From an uncultured Prevotellaceae bacterium (GTDB lineage Bacteria; Bacteroidota; Bacteroidia; Bacteroidales; Bacteroidaceae), in assembly GCA_947167455.1 (NCBI GenBank), contig CAMVIB010000001.1, positions 1-64,000 of the forward strand: a stretch of 64,000 nucleotides of DNA, in the 5' to 3' direction. Below are positions 25,154 to 33,320 of the stretch, in pieces. Under the pieces are notes generated by a model. The model did not search any database. It saw only the letters and a list, made by a program, of their open reading frames with translations, and was not told the DNA's origin. The position numbers were made by a program, and so were the translations under genes. Position 1 is the first letter of the stretch; each line of letters starts with the position of its first letter.

Positions 25154-25342
25154 ATGACAAAAGAAAGACTGACACGTTCGAGGAACAACAAATGGTTGGC
25201 CGGAATCTGCGGCGGCATAGCTGAGTATTTCGGCTGGAATGCCGAGGCGCTGCGCCTCGTCTGGCTCGTGCTGACGGTAGGAACCATGTTTTGCGGCGGC
25301 CTCATCTATCTGATCCTTTGGGTCATCATGCCACAGGAGTAG
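25154..25342 (+). CDS. Small PspC domain protein
   Basis: A 62-residue protein that is almost only a PspC domain: LTRSRNNKWLAGICGGIAEYF, then WNAEALRLVWLVLTVGTMFCGGLIYLILWVIMP, with one or two membrane segments. PspC proteins take part in the envelope stress response and membrane sensing. The ATG at 25154 is preferred over an upstream in-frame ATG because it gives the conserved start MTKERLTRSR. It precedes a PadR regulator and a large PspC protein. Confidence 0.88.
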   Translation: MTKERLTRSRNNKWLAGICGGIAEYFGWNAEALRLVWLVLTVGTMFCGGLIYLILWVIMPQE

Positions 25343-25401
25343 GCTGTTTGCCGATTGTGCAGAAAGGTAAATTGTATATGGTAAATCGTGAATGAGCCAT
25401 C

Positions 25402-25749
25402 ATGGATGTTGCTAATGCCAAGTCGCAGATGCGCAAGGGGATGCTCGAATACTGCATCCTACTCCTGCTGAAGCGCCAGCCTGCCTATGCCTCGGACATC
25501 ATCCAGCAGCTGAAAGAAGCAGAGCTGCTGGTCGTCGAAGGCACGCTGTATCCGCTGCTGACCCGCCTGAAGAAGGACGGCCTGCTCGCCTACGAATGGC
25601 AGGAGAGCACACAGGGTCCGCCTCGCAAGTACTACCGCCTCACCCCCGACGGCCAGCGCTTTCTCGAAGAGCTGGACCGAGCCTGGGGCGAGATAGAGAG
25701 AACGGTAACGTTGCTAAGAGATCTGCCCCATACCCTTCCCGCCCTGTAG
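25402..25749 (+). CDS. PadR family transcriptional regulator
   Basis: A 115-residue winged-helix regulator: MRKGMLEYCILLLLKRQPAY, ASDIIQQLKEAELLVVEGTLYPLL, and RKYYRLTPDGQRFLEELDRAW. It binds DNA as a dimer and usually represses the adjoining genes; here the likely targets are the flanking PspC genes. The last residues and the stop codon (RDLPHTLPAL then TAG) are coded by a GC-rich palindrome at 25727-25770, so the C-terminus has probably been changed by an inserted element. Confidence 0.92.
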   Translation: MDVANAKSQMRKGMLEYCILLLLKRQPAYASDIIQQLKEAELLVVEGTLYPLLTRLKKDGLLAYEWQESTQGPPRKYYRLTPDGQRFLEELDRAWGEIERTVTLLRDLPHTLPAL

Positions 25750-25770
25750 GGTAGGACTCCGGGATGTGAC
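25727..25770. repeat. Half palindromic element ending padR
   Basis: TACCCTTCCCGCCCTGTAGGGTAGGACTCCGGGATGTGACG. The CCCTTCCC...GGGTAGG stem and the TGTGACG end resemble the half elements at 5821-5866 and 5936-5973. It supplies the stop codon of padR. Confidence 0.5.
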
Positions 25771-25937
25771 GAGAATAGTTTCGTTTAAAGAACCCACCTT
25801 AATATTGATTCGTTTCTTACTAATCTTCATGACCGGATAGTCCCCGAGCGCCGGCTGCTCTCTGCCCGGACGGGATAGGTCCTTGCAGTGTCGGGCGTCC
25901 CCTTTTGGGACAAGTGAGGGGCGGGTCTTTCAAAACA

Positions 25938-27887
25938 ATGAAAAAGAATATCACCATCAATCTGTGTGGGCGTCTGTTTGCCATTGACGAGGATGCCTAC
26001 GAGATGCTTGCAACCTACGAGCAGTCGCTGCGCAACTATTTCCGCACCCGCGAAGGCGGCGAGGAGATAGCGGAAGACATCGAAGCCCGCATCGCAGAAC
26101 TCTTCGATGAAGTGAAGCAGCAAGGCACGCAAGCGATAAACATAGGACACGTGCGCGAGGTCATCCACCGCCTCGGGAAACCGGAGGAGATGGATGGAGA
26201 GGCCCCCCATTCAGCCCCCGAGGGTGCTGCGGATGCTTCGTCTTCTGCCACCAATGGCCCCGAATCCCGCTCGGTGGCCGCAGGAGGGGCAAGTATGGCT
26301 GCCAAACGCCTCTACCGCAACCCCGCGGACAAGAAACTGCTGGGAGTGCTCTCGGGCTTCGCAGCCTACTTCGGCGCCGATGTGCTCTGGTGGCGTCTGG
26401 GCTTTGCGGCTGTCGTGCTGATGTCCTTCGTGGCCTCAAACTACAACTTCCTCTGGTTCCTGCCCGGACGTGGCCTCTATTTCAATATCCATTTCTGGGG
26501 CATGGGCATAGCCCTCATCGTCGCTTACATCATCCTTGCTGTCCTCATGCCCGTGGCGGAGACGCCCGAGGACCGTTTGAGGATGAAAGGCAAGGAAGTA
26601 AATCCCCAGAACCTGGCGGAAGAAGTGGCCAATAGCAGTCCCTCTCCCCGCGCTTCCTACGAGGGAGGGAGCGGTAGCCATTCATGTGAAGAAAGCGCAA
26701 CCTCTCAGATGCATGCTGCTCCCCTGTCAGGCCGGAAGGGGCATGGGGCGAGGTCTGTCTTCTCCGGTTGCTTCGGCTGCATAGGGGGCTTCTTCGTCGC
26801 CCTGTGGACGGTCTTCACGACGCTGCTCCGCTGGAGCATCTATGCTCTCGGCGCCTTCGTGGCGTGCCTGAGCTTGGTGGGCATCGTCACCCTGCTGGCC
26901 GTTGCGCTGAACCCCAGCGGGTGGTTCGAGAAGAGCGGCGGCATACTCGTTTCGCCGGAGTTTGCTGCCGTGGTTCCCGACCTGAAGGTGCCGTTCTTCA
27001 TCTTCGTCGGTGCGGCGCTGCTCGTGCTGGCTATCACCTCCTACGCCATCATCCACAGCCTCCTGAACGAATTCCGGCAGATGCCATCCATGCCCTACCG
27101 CCAGCGCATAGCCCTGCTGATGGTTTGGATCTTGGGTCTTGTGGCCTGCGGCGCCGCCATCGGCTATGGCTTGCCCAGGTTCATCGATGCCGACGAGAAA
27201 TACAGCGAGCGGCATTGGAAGGAAATCGATGCCGAATGGCGCCAGCGCAACACCCACGATGGTATCTTCGTACAGCCCCATGAATGGGACTTCCTGCAAG
27301 CAGGCGGTTGGAGCATCCTCAACGCTGAGGGCTGCAATGACCGCTTCACGGCACATGGCGAATATATGACTGGCGACCGCGATGTCCGCTATCTCGACTG
27401 CTACGATGATAACCACCGCCAACGTCTGCGCGTAGAGCGTGCAGACACGCTGCAGCCCGGCACCTACCGCCTCACCTGTGCTGCCCGCGCTGACGGCACT
27501 GGAGCCTGCATCTACGCAATCGTGGGTGATGAGAGACCCCGGTTCGAGGAAATCCCCGCCACAGGCAATGTGGGTGGCGACATCTGGGAGGATGCAGAGA
27601 CCGAGCGCTACCTCACCCTCATGCGGGAACGCAATCTGGCCGCCCGGCGAGGCGCAGACAACTTCTCGGACGAGAGCGTAGAAATACCCGAGGACGTACA
27701 GCGTATTCGCAGTGCCAACAAAGGGAAGGGCTTTGGATGGAACCAGATAGTCATAGCACCCATACGCGTGGACAAGACCGTGGTAGTGCGCTACGGCCTC
27801 ACCTCTGATCCTGCATTCACCGGCCGCACATGGCTCGGCCACTGGTTCTCCGCCACCGACTTTGTGCTGCAGCGTATCACGGAATAG
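25938..27887 (+). CDS. Large PspC domain membrane protein
   Basis: A 649-residue protein. The N-terminal soluble part (MKKNITINLCGRLFAIDEDAYEML and IAEDIEARIAELFDE) is followed by a PspC domain near residues 125-170 (LYRNPADKKLLGVLSGFAAYFGAD), several membrane segments (about 150-170, 180-205, 285-325, 350-375, 390-410), and a C-terminal beta-rich periplasmic region starting YSERHWKEIDAEW. It is the usual Bacteroidetes partner of a PadR regulator. Residues about 235-272 are coded by a full palindromic element (26641-26753) placed between the second membrane segment block and the next. The translation start is taken at 25938, giving the conserved MKKNI start. Confidence 0.85.
   Translation: MKKNITINLCGRLFAIDEDAYEMLATYEQSLRNYFRTREGGEEIAEDIEARIAELFDEVKQQGTQAINIGHVREVIHRLGKPEEMDGEAPHSAPEGAADASSSATNGPESRSVAAGGASMAAKRLYRNPADKKLLGVLSGFAAYFGADVLWWRLGFAAVVLMSFVASNYNFLWFLPGRGLYFNIHFWGMGIALIVAYIILAVLMPVAETPEDRLRMKGKEVNPQNLAEEVANSSPSPRASYEGGSGSHSCEESATSQMHAAPLSGRKGHGARSVFSGCFGCIGGFFVALWTVFTTLLRWSIYALGAFVACLSLVGIVTLLAVALNPSGWFEKSGGILVSPEFAAVVPDLKVPFFIFVGAALLVLAITSYAIIHSLLNEFRQMPSMPYRQRIALLMVWILGLVACGAAIGYGLPRFIDADEKYSERHWKEIDAEWRQRNTHDGIFVQPHEWDFLQAGGWSILNAEGCNDRFTAHGEYMTGDRDVRYLDCYDDNHRQRLRVERADTLQPGTYRLTCAARADGTGACIYAIVGDERPRFEEIPATGNVGGDIWEDAETERYLTLMRERNLAARRGADNFSDESVEIPEDVQRIRSANKGKGFGWNQIVIAPIRVDKTVVVRYGLTSDPAFTGRTWLGHWFSATDFVLQRITE
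26641..26753 (+). repeat. Full intragenic palindromic element C (113 bp)
   Basis: Outer arms CCTCTCCCC (26641-26649) and GGGGCGAGG (26745-26753) pair at 8 of 9 positions. Inside are two hairpin halves, left around CTTCCTACGAGGGAGG and right around CCCCTGTCAGGCCGGAAGGGG. It is in frame in the PspC gene and encodes about 38 residues, including SPRASYEGGSG and HAAPLSGRKGHGA, which align with the peptides of elements A and B. Confidence 0.75.
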
Positions 27888-27969
27888 TTTTTTTGCGGAC
27901 ACCGTTCAGGAAACAGATGAACTGTCGGCATTGCTCGGGACTTGCTTAGCATCTATCGTCAGCACAGAT

Positions 27970-28326
27970 TCAGACAGCAATCTTTGATGATACTGTTTTC
28001 TGGCTTTGGCTATGAGTGCTTGCATAATCCAATACGTGTTTGATTCTTAAACCAACCTCTTTTGCCACGGGAGGGGGAAAGGCATTCCCTATCATCCGGC
28101 AAGCTTTGGTCTTGCAGGTGCCGAATTGCCATGTGTCGGGAAAGCCCTGTAGACGAGCCAGCATACGCGGTGTGAGCTTTGGCATGCCCTCGAAATCGGC
28201 TTCAGGTGCCATGTCGGCAACGCTATTGCCGTTCACCCCCAGCTCGGCCCAGGCACGGCGCGCTCTTGTTGGCCCCAGATCTGGCCTTGTTTCTTCAGAA
28301 CTGGCGGAATTTGAGGCGAATTGACT
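27970..28326 (-). pseudogene. C-terminal remnant of a DNA cytosine-C5 methyltransferase
   Basis: The frame runs on from the stop of the upstream gene and gives about 118 residues. RPDLGPTRARRAWAELGVNG, MPKLTPRMLARLQGFPDTW and CRMIGNAFPPPVAKEVG match the target-recognition end and motifs IX-X of C5 methyltransferases. The catalytic PCQ motif and SAM-binding part are absent, so this is a leftover. It abuts the stop codon of the sigma-module gene at 28327, suggesting a deletion or recombination join there. No partner endonuclease is visible. Confidence 0.8.
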
Positions 28327-28881
28327 TTAGTTGACGGCCAGCAGGTCATAGCGGATGTCATCGCAGAGCAGCGAACAGCCCATGGTGTCGGCTGCCGGAG
28401 CAATTCCCTCGGACTCGCCCCCATGGAGAGGGCCGCTATCACTTTTCGCAACGGCAGATGCCTCACCCTCAGCAGAAGGTACATTGCGATTCTTCATCGC
28501 GTATGCAGCTTCGTTTTGAGCCAAGTGTTGAGAGGCGTGGACTGGCGTAGGGACATGGACGACTCGCGTGAGGTAGATGGTGTCGTGGCTGGGAAGAGCG
28601 GCCTCACCCCCGCCACCCCCGCCTTGGAGCGGGGAGTGATCACCTGTTGTGGCAGTTGCCGTCTCATAGTTTCTGGTTTGAACTCCCGCATCTATTGGAG
28701 CGGGGTTGAGGCTTCTCCCCGCGAAGAAGGCCACCACGACAGCGGCCGCCGTGGCTGACCACCAGAGGGGTGTGGGCATGCGGCGATGCCGTATGGGGCA
28801 GGGCGCCACGTTGAGGTGTTGGTTCTGCTCGTCGCGGAGCTCGCGGGCGGCAGCGAGGATGTCAGAGTCAGTGAGTTTCAT
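28327..28881 (-). CDS. Predicted single-pass membrane protein, possible anti-sigma partner
   Basis: A 184-residue protein: a soluble N-terminal part (MKLTDSDILAAARELRDEQN), one membrane segment near residues 42-54 (WWSATAAAVVVAFFAG), then a low-complexity periplasmic region with HDTIYLTRVVHVPTPVHASQ and AADTMGCSLLCDDIRYDLL. It begins 15 bases after the ECF sigma gene stop, the usual site of a regulator of that sigma factor. About 38 residues after the membrane segment are coded by a full palindromic element (28601-28712), and a second degenerate copy (28405-28470) codes SDSGPLHGGESEG. Confidence 0.7.
   Translation of the reverse strand: MKLTDSDILAAARELRDEQNQHLNVAPCPIRHRRMPTPLWWSATAAAVVVAFFAGRSLNPAPIDAGVQTRNYETATATTGDHSPLQGGGGGGEAALPSHDTIYLTRVVHVPTPVHASQHLAQNEAAYAMKNRNVPSAEGEASAVAKSDSGPLHGGESEGIAPAADTMGCSLLCDDIRYDLLAVN
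28405..28470 (-). repeat. Degenerate half palindromic element
   Basis: GACTCGCCCCCATGGAGAGGGCCGCTATCAC and the following CGCAACGGC resemble the half-element of 28601-28665 at many positions, and the coded peptide SDSGPLHGGESEG matches GDHSPLQGGGGGGE. It lies in the same gene as element B. Confidence 0.5.
28601..28712 (-). repeat. Full intragenic palindromic element B (112 bp)
   Basis: Outer arms GCCTCACCCCC (28601-28611) and GGGGTTGAGGC (28702-28712) pair at 10 of 11 positions. Its inner boundary GGGGAGTGATCACCTGTTGT and the following GGCAGTTGCC match element A closely, including the shared core ACCTGTTGTGGC. Read on the minus strand it encodes SLNPAPIDAGVQTRN and TTGDHSPLQGGGGGGEA. Confidence 0.9.
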
Positions 28882-28896
28882 ATCTTATTTTCTTTC

Positions 28897-29463
28897 TTAT
28901 GCGTAGTCACGCAGCTGTTGGCGGATGCTGTTCATTAGTTTGTGCAGGCGGCTCTTGACCGTTCCCTCCGGTATGTCGAGGATGGTAGCTATCTGCGGCA
29001 CAGAGAGCTCCTCTTCGTGGCGGAGCGAGAAGAGAAGGCGCTGGGGTGGTGGCAGCGCGTCGAGCACGCCTTCAAGGGCCTGGCGAAGCGTCGCGCGGTC
29101 CATGTTGACATCGATGTCCTCGTCCGTGGTGGGTTCGGCATCGAGCGTAGAGAGATAGTCGGCGGCGTAGGCGTTGCGGCGGTAGCGGTTGCGGCAGAGG
29201 TTGTAGGCGATGGTGAAGAGCCACGTATCTACCCTGCGCCCCGGGACATAGCGGTCGCGCGACTCGTATAGGCGGAGGAAGGCATCGTGCGTGGCGTCGG
29301 CTGCGGCCTCGGCGTCGCCGCCCAGCTGGCGGAAGAAGAAACCTTGCAGGCGACGGGCATAGCGGCGATACAGCTCCTCGAAAGCCGTCTCACTGCCGGC
29401 AGCGACGTGCAGCATGAGCTGCTCGTCGGTCTGCCGGGCTGAGAATCTGAAGGGGAGCTTCAT
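28897..29463 (-). CDS. ECF-type RNA polymerase sigma factor (module 1)
   Basis: A 188-residue sigma-70 family protein. Region 2: GSETAFEELYRRYARRLQGF, DATHDAFLRLYES and VDTWLFTIAYNLCRNRYRR; region 4: LPPPQRLLFSLRHEEELSVPQIATIL and IPEGTVKSRLHKLMNSIRQQL. The ATG overlaps the stop of the upstream 384-residue gene (ATGA), so the two are co-translated. The frame is open further upstream in another gene's region but the ATG at 29463 gives the normal N-terminus. It is followed 15 bases later by the membrane protein gene at 28327-28881. Confidence 0.93.
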   Translation of the reverse strand: MKLPFRFSARQTDEQLMLHVAAGSETAFEELYRRYARRLQGFFFRQLGGDAEAAADATHDAFLRLYESRDRYVPGRRVDTWLFTIAYNLCRNRYRRNAYAADYLSTLDAEPTTDEDIDVNMDRATLRQALEGVLDALPPPQRLLFSLRHEEELSVPQIATILDIPEGTVKSRLHKLMNSIRQQLRDYA

Positions 29464-30614
29464 ATCGTGACGGTCAGTAGCTTCAGGAATTCCTGTTTCC
29501 GCTCCTCGCTCATGTCGGTGTTCTTCACGCCACACTCCAGCAGGCGTTGCAGCCAGGTGTAGCGCGCCAGGTCGTGCTTGGCATAGTAGGGTAGCAGGTC
29601 GGAGAGCAAGACAGCGTAGTTGGCCGAGAGGCGCTGGCCCGACGTCCATTCGGGACGGAACGAGACGAGCAGGTACTCCAGCAGGTAACGCTCCTCCACG
29701 TTGCGGCGTTTCACGGCCATGTTGTCGTAGGCCTTGGCCGAGTACTTCAGCGTCAGGCCCTCGTTGTAGAGATGCGCCTTCCACGGCTCCATCGTCTGCT
29801 GTGGCGTGGTGGTGGAGAAATACACGCGACTGCCGTGGCGGTCGATGATGGTCTGGAGCAGCGTGCGCTCATACTCGTCGAAGGTCCCCGACTGCCATGC
29901 CGGGAACTCGACCCCCAGCTTTGCAGCCAGCCATTCGCGGTACTCCTTCACGGCCAGGAAAGGCACACAGACGATGGTCTTGTCGCGGTGCAGCCCCATG
30001 CCCTCCTGTATGAGCCACTTGGGGATGATGGCAGCGTCGCCGCTGGCAATAAAGATGCCATCCTGGTCCATGCCCGCGAGTTCATTGTAGCTGTAGCGCA
30101 GCACGGCCTCGCTATAGAGTCCGCTGTCGAAGAACCGTTTCGCCATCTGCGCCATGCGCTCCTCCTGCCCCTTCATGGCCAGGTAGCACACCCACTCGTT
30201 GTAGTCGCTGAGCTGCATGTCGTCGGGCAGCATGGCCAGGGCAGCCTCGGCGTAGGGGGCGCCGTCGGTCTCGTCGCCATGCCCCAGCTTGATGGCCATA
30301 TAGGCGCACTTATTATATGTATAGGTATCGGGGATGGCAGCTCGCATTTCATGCACGGCGGCTCGCGCCAGGCTGTCTGCAGGCTGTCCGAACCACCCCA
30401 TGTAGCGTGAAGCATTGTAGTAGTTCAGCCATGCCGTCTCGTCCTGCGGGTTGCGGCGTGTGGCTTCTTTCCAGGCGCTGCGTTGTTCCGTGTACCATAG
30501 GAAATCCTTCTCCGAGACGATGGGACTCTGTATCTCCACGGGCTTGGTTTGCGCCATCAGGCCCAGTCCCATGACCACTGCGGCCACCACGGCCATTACT
30601 CTTCTTGTATTCAT
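29460..30614 (-). CDS. Exported hypothetical protein of sigma module 1
   Basis: A 384-residue protein with a signal peptide (VMAVVAAVVMGLGLMAQ, cleavage near residue 22) and helical, repeat-like sequence with TPR character: SEKDFLWYTEQRSAWKEAT, DETAWLNYYNASRYMGW, AYMAIKLGHGDE. C-terminal part YLLEYLLVSFRPEWTSGQRL. No enzymatic motif is clear. It overlaps the sigma gene start, so it is translationally coupled to it and may be its target or regulator. Confidence 0.75.
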   Translation of the reverse strand: MNTRRVMAVVAAVVMGLGLMAQTKPVEIQSPIVSEKDFLWYTEQRSAWKEATRRNPQDETAWLNYYNASRYMGWFGQPADSLARAAVHEMRAAIPDTYTYNKCAYMAIKLGHGDETDGAPYAEAALAMLPDDMQLSDYNEWVCYLAMKGQEERMAQMAKRFFDSGLYSEAVLRYSYNELAGMDQDGIFIASGDAAIIPKWLIQEGMGLHRDKTIVCVPFLAVKEYREWLAAKLGVEFPAWQSGTFDEYERTLLQTIIDRHGSRVYFSTTTPQQTMEPWKAHLYNEGLTLKYSAKAYDNMAVKRRNVEERYLLEYLLVSFRPEWTSGQRLSANYAVLLSDLLPYYAKHDLARYTWLQRLLECGVKNTDMSEERKQEFLKLLTVTI

Positions 30615-30846
30615 TGTTTCTTGTGCTTTTTTGATGATGTTACTGTTCTGCGAAAGCCCATCGACGTCAAATGGGCTTTTCTACAACAGCATACACACGA
30701 AGCGCGGGAACGTTCACGACGGGCATCAGTTTTTTTTGTCGTCATGTGCTTCATATCGTCATTTAGCACTCAATAGAGGTGCAACCACTGCGTCGTCGCG
30801 ACGCAACGGTTGCGTAGGTTTTAAGAGAGTGTTTATGGATTATATA

Positions 30847-31809
30847 TCAGAATTGGTTAAGTCGGCTGGTGTCTATGTTCACCGCCACGCCGCCGCGGTC
30901 AATCTCCACTTTGTCGGCTGTTCCGCTGAAGGTGGTCTTGGAGGCCCCGTCGCAATTGGCGTTGATGCCGGTGCAGTTGACCTTGGCGTTGAGCTTGGAG
31001 GCCCCGGTACACACTGTGCGTAGGTGGCCGCCTTTGAGTGTGACCTCGCCCTTGCTGGCGCCGGAGAGTGTGAGGCTGATGTCCCCGGTCACCTCAGCCG
31101 AGAGATTGAGCTTCGATGCTCCGTTGACGCTAAAGGTGGCGTGCTCGCATCGTGAGGCTTGCGGCAGGTTGACCTTGCTGGCGCCGCTGATGCTGAATCG
31201 GATGTTTTTGGCGCCGAGTTGCTCAATATCAGCCTTGCTGGCGCCGCTCACGTCGCCTTTGAAATGCCCGCACACGATGTCGCCGACCTCCGTTTTCGAT
31301 GAGCCGCTGAGATGGATATTTAATTGGTCGCACTCTATGGCATCAGCCTTGAACGCCGAGACACCTTGAAGACGCACTGTAAGCCGGTCGGACGAGAGGC
31401 GTTTGCTCACGAGGAGCGAAACGCCGCTGAGGCTGATGTCCTGCAGGCTGGGTGCCGTGAGATGCAGGATGAAATTGTGCTGGCCGTCGGGCTGGTCCTT
31501 CTTCTTCACGTTGTTGAACGTCTTGCTGTGCTTGGCACGCACATTAAGCGTGCCGGCAGTGGCGTTCACCTCCATCTGGTCCAGCCAGTCCGTGCGGCCT
31601 GTCAGCCGGACGTCATAAGTGTCGCCTTGTGTGTAAATGACCTTCACGACGTTGCTCACGTCAAGCTTCGTGAAGTCCTTGAGCGGATAGCTACGGGTGG
31701 AGAATGCAGACCTCCTCTCTGCCTTTCCTGCATGGGAGGGGGCAGTCACTCGTGCGGTGAGGACTGCAACTGATGCGATTGCGATGATGAGTGTAAGGAG
31801 TCGTTTCAT
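30847..31809 (-). CDS. DUF2807 (GIN domain) exported protein
   Basis: A 320-residue protein with signal peptide MKRLLTLIIAIASVAVLTA. After YPLKDFTKLDVSNVVKVIYTQG it consists of a right-handed beta-helix-like repeat with a GASK tetrapeptide (or a close variant such as GSSK) recurring about every 20 residues: seven copies between residues about 195 and 310. This family is frequent in Bacteroidetes next to ECF sigma factors and PspC genes. Just after the signal peptide (VTAPSHAGKAERRSAF) the coding sequence resembles a half palindromic element (31705-31752). The start is the ATG at 31809 because it gives the signal peptide directly. Confidence 0.88.
   Translation of the reverse strand: MKRLLTLIIAIASVAVLTARVTAPSHAGKAERRSAFSTRSYPLKDFTKLDVSNVVKVIYTQGDTYDVRLTGRTDWLDQMEVNATAGTLNVRAKHSKTFNNVKKKDQPDGQHNFILHLTAPSLQDISLSGVSLLVSKRLSSDRLTVRLQGVSAFKADAIECDQLNIHLSGSSKTEVGDIVCGHFKGDVSGASKADIEQLGAKNIRFSISGASKVNLPQASRCEHATFSVNGASKLNLSAEVTGDISLTLSGASKGEVTLKGGHLRTVCTGASKLNAKVNCTGINANCDGASKTTFSGTADKVEIDRGGVAVNIDTSRLNQF
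31705..31752 (-). repeat. Possible half palindromic element in the DUF2807 gene
   Basis: GACCTCCTCTCTGCCTTTCC, ATGG, GAGGGGGCAGTCACTCG. The CCTTTCC/GGAGGGGG stem and GTCACT end resemble the other half elements, and the coded VTAPSHAGKAERR is extra compared with the conserved core. Confidence 0.4.
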
Positions 31810-31862
31810 ATTCGTAGATGGCTTTTGATGTTTGTTCTCTTGGGTGGTATCTGCTTGCAGCC

Positions 31863-32318
31863 TCACCGGGAGGGTGAGTCGTGGCTGTTCTTCATCTTAA
31901 TGACAATCGTCACCTTCCCGTCGTGTGCCTGCAAGGGTTGCCTGCCGGTGTATTGGAGCATATAGATGCGGTCCTGATGCTTGCCTTCCACGGCGATGAG
32001 CAGCGTGTGACGGTTGTCGGCGTCGATGTTGTGGGAGAAGCATCCCGTCCTGCTCTCGGCCTCGAAGGTCTCCTGGCAACGGCCGATGTCTATGCCTCGA
32101 GTGAGCTCTCGCACCTTGATCACACGGACGACTTCATGCGTCTGCGGGTCGCGCTCCACCACGCTGGTGAACTTGCTGCGTCCGATGGTGCTCTCGTTAT
32201 TCACGAAGCGGTCGATGCTGTTCTCCATGCGTGGAGCGCCGCTGAGCGACGAGCCTTGTGCCCGAAGGCCTGCAACGGCCACAAAACTGATGAGCCAAAG
32301 TAAGATATATCGTTTCAT
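31863..32318 (-). CDS. DUF5024-like exported protein
   Basis: A 151-residue protein with a short signal peptide (MKRYILLWLISFVAVAGLRAQ). The mature part contains MENSIDRFVNNESTIGRSKF, VVRVIKVRELTRGIDI, ESRTGCFSHN and a C-terminal beta-rich segment ending in MKNSHDS. A start at 32345 (MDNHLLLRL, nine residues longer) is possible but makes the signal peptide odd. It sits between the anti-sigma-like gene and the DUF2807 gene, so it is probably part of sigma module 2. Function unknown. Confidence 0.75.
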   Translation of the reverse strand: MKRYILLWLISFVAVAGLRAQGSSLSGAPRMENSIDRFVNNESTIGRSKFTSVVERDPQTHEVVRVIKVRELTRGIDIGRCQETFEAESRTGCFSHNIDADNRHTLLIAVEGKHQDRIYMLQYTGRQPLQAHDGKVTIVIKMKNSHDSPSR

Positions 32319-32349
32319 GAGTCTAAGTAATAGGTGATTGTCCATTCTC

Positions 32350-32829
32350 TCATTGCTCTTCCAGAATCCTGCGCACCACGGCGCGCATCTCAGGATTGGC
32401 GGTAGCTTGCAGTATGGCGTGCTCGGCTTCGGTGGCTAAGTCGTAGGTCGGCACATTGGCCTCTGCCACCTGCGCCATGGCAAGCGCCTCGCTGATTTCG
32501 GTCTTGATGCTACCGAGGTCATCGATGCGCTGTCCGTCTCTAAGCGTGTAGCTGCCTTCGTAGCGTGCCAGCTCGCGTCTCTCCTTGACTTGCGGTGCGA
32601 TGACCAGTATGGCCACAGCCACGAAGACGGCAGCGATGGCGAAGGCGGCGGCCGCAACGCTCGCCCTCCGTGTCAGCGGGCGAGTGCTTGCTCTTGAGGC
32701 CTGAGACGCGGACGCCAGTTCTGATGTCCTGCCTCTTTCCTCTGCCTCCAGCCTGTCCACCAGCGCGCTCAGTCGCTGTTCCAGCCCTTCGGGGATGGGG
32801 ATCTCATGGGTGCTTGGTATCTCATTCAT
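32350..32829 (-). CDS. Single-pass membrane protein, likely anti-sigma factor (module 2)
   Basis: A 159-residue protein: a soluble N-terminal helix region (PEGLEQRLSALVDRLEAEE), one membrane segment near residues 58-80 (VAAAAFAIAAVFVAVAILVIA) and a periplasmic part with SEALAMAQVAEANVPTYDLA. Its start overlaps the sigma stop by four bases (32826-32829), typical of a sigma/anti-sigma pair. The assignment as anti-sigma is from position and topology. Confidence 0.75.
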   Translation of the reverse strand: MNEIPSTHEIPIPEGLEQRLSALVDRLEAEERGRTSELASASQASRASTRPLTRRASVAAAAFAIAAVFVAVAILVIAPQVKERRELARYEGSYTLRDGQRIDDLGSIKTEISEALAMAQVAEANVPTYDLATEAEHAILQATANPEMRAVVRRILEEQ

Positions 32830-33320
32830 CGTCGTAACAGTTGTTGAAGTTTCTTTTTACCACGGCTCCACAGCACGCGCACGTTCACGGCGCTGAAGCC
32901 CGTTTCCTTTTCTATCTCGCCGAGCGAATGGTCTTGCAGCAGATGTAGCTCTGCCACTCGCTGTTGGTTCTCCGGCAGGGTGTGTATGGCATGCTCCACC
33001 TTGGCAACCGCCTCCTTGGATTCTATCGCCGAGGAGGCGGATTGCCTGTCCGCCACCCGCACGTCCTCGGGCTGCGTATCGGCTTCTGCCAGCCTGCCGC
33101 GTCTCAGGTTGTCAATGCAGAGATTACGCACCAGTGTCTGGCAGTAGGCCGCCAAGTCCTCATCCACCGGAACACGGTCGCGACTCTGCCACAGGCGGAT
33201 GAAAGCCTCCTGCACTGCATCCTCAGCGTCCTGTGGGTTGCCCAGGAGGCTGTAGGCCGTGCGGTACATCGCCGTACTCAGTGGCAGGAAGGTCGTTTTG
33301 AATGTAGCAGCTGTCATCAT
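32826..33320 (-). CDS. ECF-type RNA polymerase sigma factor (module 2)
   Basis: A 164-residue sigma-70 protein. Region 2: MYRTAYSLLGNPQDAEDAVQEAFIRLWQ; region 4: LPENQQRVAELHLLQDHSLGEIE and VNVRVLWSRGKKKLQQLL. It lies upstream of the anti-sigma-like, DUF5024-like and DUF2807 genes, all on the minus strand. Confidence 0.93.
   Translation of the reverse strand: MMTAATFKTTFLPLSTAMYRTAYSLLGNPQDAEDAVQEAFIRLWQSRDRVPVDEDLAAYCQTLVRNLCIDNLRRGRLAEADTQPEDVRVADRQSASSAIESKEAVAKVEHAIHTLPENQQRVAELHLLQDHSLGEIEKETGFSAVNVRVLWSRGKKKLQQLLRR

Noticed and set aside
27970-28326. A functional restriction-modification system
   Set aside because: Only the C-terminal third of the methyltransferase is present; the catalytic Cys region and any nuclease are missing.
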